The notes beneath the pieces were generated by a model. That model did no database searches and had not been told where the DNA came from. It saw only the letters and a list, made by a program, of their open reading frames with translations. Below are positions 60,211 through 64,000 of a stretch of DNA of 64,000 bases, one piece after another; within the stretch, counting starts at the first letter, position 1, and every line of letters starts with the position of its first letter. Origin of the DNA: JBBBNV01 sp037137075 (lineage in GTDB: Bacteria > Bacillota > Bacilli > Paenibacillales > NBRC-103111). Made by a program: the position numbers and the translations under genes. Location: the NCBI RefSeq assembly GCF_037137075.1, contig NZ_JBBBNV010000003.1, forward strand, positions 62,001 to 126,000, written 5' to 3'.

Positions 60211-61413
60211 ATGAGCCTGAAAGAGGCAATACAAATGCTGCGTGACGGCAACCCGTCCGGCGGCCATGACGTGTACGAGGCGCTGCTGGAAGGGGAAGCT
60301 CTGGGAGAACATGCGGCAATCGTGAAGCAGTGGGCCTATGAGCACCAGGATGAAACGACGCGGCATCACCTGGTACAGGCCTGGAGCTTCCATTGCTTGC
60401 AGACCAAGGATCTGGCTTCATTAAAGCAGCTCATTCAATCGGGTGACGATGCCTATGAAAGAGCGTTGAACGCTTTTGAGCCTGCCTGGCGGCGGGACAT
60501 GCTCCCGGACGGGGAGGAAATCCATGAGTTCCTGCTGGCAGGTCTGCAAAGCGAGTCCGTACAGGTCCGCTACAAAGCCTGCCGTGTCCTTTGCGATCTT
60601 GCCGATCGCCAGTATGACCTGGCTCCGCTCATGGATGCGGTTCTGCCCCTGCTGCATGATCATGCCAAAACGGGCTGGGGCCCTATTCTGGTTTCGTGGC
60701 CGGCCACGGCGGTTTTGTACCATGCCACGCTAAGGGAAAATACGCGTGAGCAAGCAGCGGCGCTCCTGAAAAAGTATATGACCGATCGGGATAAAAAAAC
60801 CGCGCTTCGCTGCGCCTCATCCTATGCGCACTATTTGGTGGACCGGCAGGATTTCGAAGCCCTCGATTCTCTCCTTCATCATCCGCTGAAGCTGTACCGT
60901 CTAGGTGCCGCAGAAGGTCTGGCCCGGGCGATTTACGAGATTGAAGTCGAGCTTGACCTCTCCTTCATCCAAAACAATTTGACCAAAACAGCTGGAGGAA
61001 AGCTCAAAGCACGGCACCAGATCATCCAGGGCAAGATAACGGTCGAGCCCTTTGACTTCCCTCCTGTCCGGGACAGGCTCATTCTGCTGCTGCAGGACGC
61101 CGCTCTGGATATTCAGCAGACTGCAGCCGATGCGCTGCGCGAAGCCAGAATCAAGAAGAATCTGGATGTATCCGCCGCTATCCCGGCCCTTTGCCTCTGC
61201 CTGCACACCGGGAATGCTGCGGCCCAGCAGTCCGTCTGCCTCACCTTGTCCCGTGCGTTGTACACGGAGCCTGCGCAGACGATTGAAGCCGTGATCCGGG
61301 AGCTGGAGCAGCTGGAGTCTCACAGCAATAAGAAGGTCCGGCAGGAAGCCGCCTCCGCCCTGCATGCTGCAAGCTCCCAGCTAAGCAAACGCTTGGCGGA
61401 AGAATCGATATAA
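60211..61413 (+). CDS. HEAT-like repeat protein of unknown function
   Basis: A 400-residue all-helical soluble protein. Repeated two-helix units (VQVRYKACRVLCDLADRQ; LYRLGAAEGLARAIYEI; LDIQQTAADALREARIKKN; KKVRQEAASALHAASSQL) are of the HEAT type, a scaffold for binding proteins. GGAGGGG precedes the ATG. It ends immediately beside the stop of the opposite gene (61414). No enzyme motif or partner is visible. Confidence 0.72.
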   Translation: MSLKEAIQMLRDGNPSGGHDVYEALLEGEALGEHAAIVKQWAYEHQDETTRHHLVQAWSFHCLQTKDLASLKQLIQSGDDAYERALNAFEPAWRRDMLPDGEEIHEFLLAGLQSESVQVRYKACRVLCDLADRQYDLAPLMDAVLPLLHDHAKTGWGPILVSWPATAVLYHATLRENTREQAAALLKKYMTDRDKKTALRCASSYAHYLVDRQDFEALDSLLHHPLKLYRLGAAEGLARAIYEIEVELDLSFIQNNLTKTAGGKLKARHQIIQGKITVEPFDFPPVRDRLILLLQDAALDIQQTAADALREARIKKNLDVSAAIPALCLCLHTGNAAAQQSVCLTLSRALYTEPAQTIEAVIRELEQLESHSNKKVRQEAASALHAASSQLSKRLAEESI

Positions 61414-62040
61414 CTACGTCATCCGTTCAATAACCTCATATTCCCGTTCACCATCGTCCCACACTTCGATCCACGGCTCCGCGTCCTTAAACGTGCAGAT
61501 CAGCAGGTCACGGTCAATGTACTCCTCCCACTGGAAGCTGTCCGGCCACATATAATGCCAGCCGCCGAGCACGGCATAAATCTGATCCGAGTAGAGGGGA
61601 CAGTATTTGTCGTAATACTCCTCGTAGCCCCCCGCCACCTCGGGGTCGCTTTCAGGCGCATTCGCCCACGCCATGACCTCCGGAGAGCCCGTGTAGGCAA
61701 ATGCGTCCAGCAGAGGCAGCGACGGAGTCAGCCTGCCGTACAGCTTCGTCCCGCTTGTCTTCACTGTCCGAATGTCGGCATCGCTGCAGACGATGATGCT
61801 TTTGTCAGCGTGGTGCAGGTGGGTATACAAGCTCAGACAGCCGTGCCGCCGCCAAGCCTTCATAGGATCGGGCATATACCGGAAGTCCACCGTCATCCGG
61901 TGCTTGTACGGCCCTTCGATCGAGGCGCTTCCGTCCCCGCCCCAAACCGCGAGGAAATCGTCCGTCCCCTGCTCCGCATACAGCTCTATCGAAGGCCGGG
62001 CCAGCTTGCCCGCTTCCTCCATTAACGTTTCTACCTTCAT
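61414..62040 (-). CDS. Hypothetical protein
   Basis: A 208-residue soluble protein, rich in Trp, Tyr and acidic residues (WGGDGSASIEGPYKHRMTVDFRYMPDP; YEEYYDKYCPLYSDQIYAVLGGWHYMWPD). I do not recognise it. The pattern of a short, Tyr/Trp-rich acidic protein resembles immunity-type proteins, but no toxin adjoins it. The ATG at 62040 overlaps the stop of the 64-residue gene upstream by one base, with GGAGG nine bases before, so the two are translationally coupled. Confidence 0.7.
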   Translation of the reverse strand: MKVETLMEEAGKLARPSIELYAEQGTDDFLAVWGGDGSASIEGPYKHRMTVDFRYMPDPMKAWRRHGCLSLYTHLHHADKSIIVCSDADIRTVKTSGTKLYGRLTPSLPLLDAFAYTGSPEVMAWANAPESDPEVAGGYEEYYDKYCPLYSDQIYAVLGGWHYMWPDSFQWEEYIDRDLLICTFKDAEPWIEVWDDGEREYEVIERMT

Positions 62041-62234
62041 CAATCTGTTCCTCCCGGAGGCAAAATAATCGGTTTATACGCAAGGCCCGTAAACACATTA
62101 AAAGCGGCAATCTCATCCGCCGCAGAATCCAGCCCCTGCTCCAGCAGCTGCTCCATGAACTCGATTTTGTTCTGGGGCAGCGCCAAACAAGCCACATCGC
62201 GTTCTATCGGCTCCAGTTCCTTCCGTAATGGCAT
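62040..62234 (-). CDS. Small hypothetical protein coupled to the 208-residue gene
   Basis: A 64-residue acidic helical protein beginning MPLRKELEPIERDVACLALPQNK. The ATG at 62234 is favoured over the frame start at 62285 because of GAGAGAGG upstream. Its stop overlaps the start of the next gene, suggesting a functional pair. Confidence 0.6.
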   Translation of the reverse strand: MPLRKELEPIERDVACLALPQNKIEFMEQLLEQGLDSAADEIAAFNVFTGLAYKPIILPPGGTD

Positions 62235-62385
62235 GAAATTCAATCCTCTCTCTCCCAAAGGGTAGCAATGGCGGTATGTATACATACGTTATCTTCCTAT
62301 TTTCGGCAAAGGTCCGTTTTTTGTTTACTCTTCACAGACGACTCGCGCCATCACGCGATAGAGACCGGCAGCAGTCCTGCCGCAG

Positions 62386-62504
62386 AAAAGACCCGCAGCG
62401 GTGGCTGCGGGTCTAGACCATCTATATCAAATGAAAGGGGGTTGTACTTAGTATAGGCCCGCTTCCTTAAGATAAGATGAAAAAAGGGTGTCCAATTCGT
62501 TACA
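62386..62504 (-). repeat. Intergenic element, copy B
   Basis: Second copy of the element described at 56464. Conserved on the minus strand: CTTAAGG, TATACT (62455-62450), ACCCCCTTTCATTTGATATAGA and a terminator stem (ACCCGCAGC with GCTGCGGGT) followed by TTTT. The upstream CTGAAA palindrome is degenerate here. It lies 12 bases after the nitroreductase stop. Confidence 0.62.
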
Positions 62505-62515
62505 ATGTTCGTCGG

Positions 62516-63127
62516 TCAGGATGACACCTTACCTTCAAAAACCACCTCGCGGAGGCTTCTGCGGCCGCTCGGCACCTCGCGCTCCTGAATCGCCTCGGGA
62601 AGCTGGCTTTTCTCGCCCTGGTAGCCGACAGCAATGACGGCGTGCAGCTCCAAATGGTCCGGCACCTGCAGCAGCTCGCGCGCCTGCTGGCGGTCAAAGC
62701 CGCCAATCGCATGCGTAACGAGGCCTTTGATCGTTGCCTGCAGCGCCAAATATCCCCATGCCGCGCCACTGTCAAAAGCATGGGCTCCGTTCGGATCGCC
62801 GTTGGCCCGCTGCTTGTCGGAAGCAACCAGAAGCAGAACAGGGGCCTTCGTCGCCCACAATTTATTAAAGTCTCCAAGAAAGCTGTGAAATACCGCCAGC
62901 TGCTCCTCCGTCTTCGCTACAATAAACCGCCACGGCTGATCGTTATAGGAGGAAGGCGCCCAATGAGCAGCCTCCAGCAGAGAATACAGGTCTTCATCAG
63001 ACACCTTCTGATCCGTAAAAGACCGGAGGGACCAGCGATTCAGAAACAGCGGGGCAAGATCATACTCCGATTTGCGATTGGCTTGGACCTCAGCTGTAAG
63101 AGCATTCACTACGTTCGGCAAACTCAT
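62516..63127 (-). CDS. Nitroreductase-family protein
   Basis: A 203-residue FMN-dependent oxidoreductase of the nitroreductase fold. Typical: NRWSLRSFTDQKVSDEDLYSLLEAAHWAPSSYNDQPWRFIVA (Arg/Ser and Asn for FMN phosphate), FDSGAAWGYLALQATIKGLVTHAIGGF, and AVIAVGYQGE at the end. It reduces nitro, quinone or similar compounds with NAD(P)H. AGGAAAGG lies before the ATG. Single gene between repeat copies B and C. Confidence 0.88.
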   Translation of the reverse strand: MSLPNVVNALTAEVQANRKSEYDLAPLFLNRWSLRSFTDQKVSDEDLYSLLEAAHWAPSSYNDQPWRFIVAKTEEQLAVFHSFLGDFNKLWATKAPVLLLVASDKQRANGDPNGAHAFDSGAAWGYLALQATIKGLVTHAIGGFDRQQARELLQVPDHLELHAVIAVGYQGEKSQLPEAIQEREVPSGRRSLREVVFEGKVSS

Positions 63128-63620
63128 TTTAAAAACACACCTTTCCTATCGGAATTATTTAATTAATGTAGCTCCTATTCTATCATGCTTGGCTAAACTT
63201 GGCAAAATAAAAATTGGGATAACCGGACTAATTGAAAGCGAGAACCATGCCCTTTATTTTCCTCGGATAAAAAAGGAGCCCACAGCAACGGGCTGTAGGC
63301 CAAAAGGTAATCTATATCAAATGAAAAGGGGGGTTCGAAATCTAGTATATCCGCCTTACCTTAAGACAAACTGAAAATTATATTTCAGTTTTGTTACAGC
63401 TGTGCTCCTTCAAGGGAAACGCGCGAAAGCAAAGCTGGTCGCTCATTAGCGGCCGTCTGGCCTCCCCGCGGGAGCATATCCTTGAGCTTACGCTTACCTG
63501 GTCAAAAGTCGTAGCCTTCCCGCCTTCAACGGCCATGGTGTGCGCTCCTATCGGTGCTGCATATCATCTGCATACATACCCGCCCCGCGCCTGGAAGCCT
63601 TGCGTTGCAGAAACAGAATA
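63128..63620. other. Non-coding stretch holding repeat copy C
   Basis: Copy C occupies 63269-63399. The remainder (63400-63620) contains only short frames without starts. I see no gene. Confidence 0.5.
63269..63399 (-). repeat. Intergenic element, copy C
   Basis: Third and best-preserved copy. Minus strand: GTAACA, ACTGAAATATAATTTTCAGT palindrome (which itself includes TATAAT), CTTAAGG, TATACT (63349-63344), GAACCCCCCTTTTCATTTGA, then CCTACAGCCC with GCTGTGGGC and a T-run. Unlike A and B it does not follow a gene stop closely. Confidence 0.67.
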
Positions 63621-63665
63621 CGCCCTGTGCGCAGTACGGCTTCAAGGCCGCCCGCGCACAGGGCG
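63621..63665 (-). terminator. Hairpin after the polysaccharide deacetylase gene
   Basis: A 12-bp perfect stem (63621-63632 with 63654-63665) lies just beyond the deacetylase stop on the minus strand. No clear T-run follows. Confidence 0.55.
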
Positions 63666-63686
63666 CCTGTGCCGCCGCTGCCGCTA

Positions 63687-64000
63687 TTACAATTTATTTC
63701 CCTTCGCCGCCTCCAGCTCGGGAATCGTCACAAACGAATAGCCCTTCTTGCGCAAATCTTCAATAATGAGCGGGAGCAGCTCGACCGTGTGACTGATGCT
63801 TTTCCCGCCAAACGAGTGCATCAAAATAATTCCGCCCGGCTTGGTATGCTCATTCACCAGCTCCCGCATCGTCTTAACCGGAGTCCCCGCCCAATCACGG
63901 GTATCCACGGTCCACCCGACAATACTCCGGCCGCTGTCCTGCAGCGCCGGCCTCATCCTGTCGTCCACCGCCCCGTAAGGCGCACGGAACAGCTTGGGCG
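63687..64000 (-). CDS. Polysaccharide deacetylase, C-terminal part (cut by the window end)
   Basis: Only the last ~104 residues are visible; the frame continues past 64000. LFRAPYGAVDD and GWTVDTRDWAG are motifs 3 and 4 of the NodB domain (peptidoglycan or chitin deacetylases), and GGIILMHSFGG carries the catalytic-base His region. The fragment ends KKGYSFVTIPELEAAKGNKL, as usual for PdaA-like enzymes. The N-terminal motifs and any signal peptide are out of view. Confidence 0.85.
   Translation of the reverse strand, partial: PKLFRAPYGAVDDRMRPALQDSGRSIVGWTVDTRDWAGTPVKTMRELVNEHTKPGGIILMHSFGGKSISHTVELLPLIIEDLRKKGYSFVTIPELEAAKGNKL

Noticed and set aside
63328..63374. Short peptide frames starting at the ATG in the repeat element (plus strand)
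   Set aside because: Copies A, B and C give different and differently terminated peptides, so coding is not conserved.
1..64000. CRISPR arrays, tRNA/rRNA genes, prophage or insertion-sequence transposases
   Set aside because: No regular spaced repeats, no cloverleaf or rRNA sequence and no transposase-like frame were found on reading both strands.

Overview
The window looks like a chromosomal segment of a Paenibacillus-type Gram-positive bacterium. The evidence is strong purine-rich ribosome binding sites, a lipoprotein c-type cytochrome, NEAT and SLH cell-surface proteins, bacillithiol-type genes (yojF and bshB2 next to each other), a membrane AraC regulator and Bacillus-type Fnr sites. No rRNA, tRNA, CRISPR array or intact insertion sequence was seen.

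Layout. 0.2-6 kb: mobA, a formate/nitrite channel and a hemerythrin-like protein on the minus strand face a uxaB-uxaA altronate pair on the plus strand across two Fnr palindromes. 6-11.6 kb: a Fur-controlled small secreted NEAT-like protein and a 1460-residue NEAT/SLH surface protein, probably heme capture. 11.6-20 kb: a second hemerythrin and a fermentation cluster read leftward: tandem class II aldolase, adhE, pflB, pflA, with Fnr sites in front of the aldolase and adhE. 20-23.3 kb: a membrane acyltransferase, an aldo/keto reductase and an AraC regulator. 23.4-27.8 kb: lipoprotein cytochrome c, a Tat-exported small subunit, a GMC flavoprotein and tatC-tatA, forming a periplasmic-side dehydrogenase with its own export genes. 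28-32 kb: a six-hairpin-type glycosidase and a membrane AraC regulator. 32.5-41 kb: a leftward run of two-component system, RND pump, adaptor lipoprotein and an unknown secreted protein. 41-45 kb: a 5'-truncated EamA transporter, a small unknown gene with an Fnr-type promoter, and an SLH surface protein. 45-52.4 kb: TetR/MFS pair, flippase, LysR, ilvE, and yojF-bshB2. 52.5-55.2 kb: an accessory patch with an orphan contractile-injection-type effector candidate and a Fic-fold protein lacking the catalytic His. 55.5-64 kb: housekeeping hydrolases, peptidases, a HEAT-like protein, a nitroreductase and a cut-off polysaccharide deacetylase. Three copies of a ~125-bp intergenic element are interspersed here.

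How it fits together. The left third is about life with little oxygen. Six Fnr-type sites sit at the spacing expected of activators (centre 41.5 bp upstream of a predicted start), in front of fermentation genes, a hemerythrin/FNT unit, altronate use, an acyltransferase and an unknown 98-residue protein. The most novel-looking items are the repeated element, which reads as a short C-rich RNA ending in a terminator, the Fnr-linked unknown gene, the effector candidate, and the small NEAT-like protein with His in place of the usual heme-ligand Tyr. All assignments are from reading the sequence; no database search was run.
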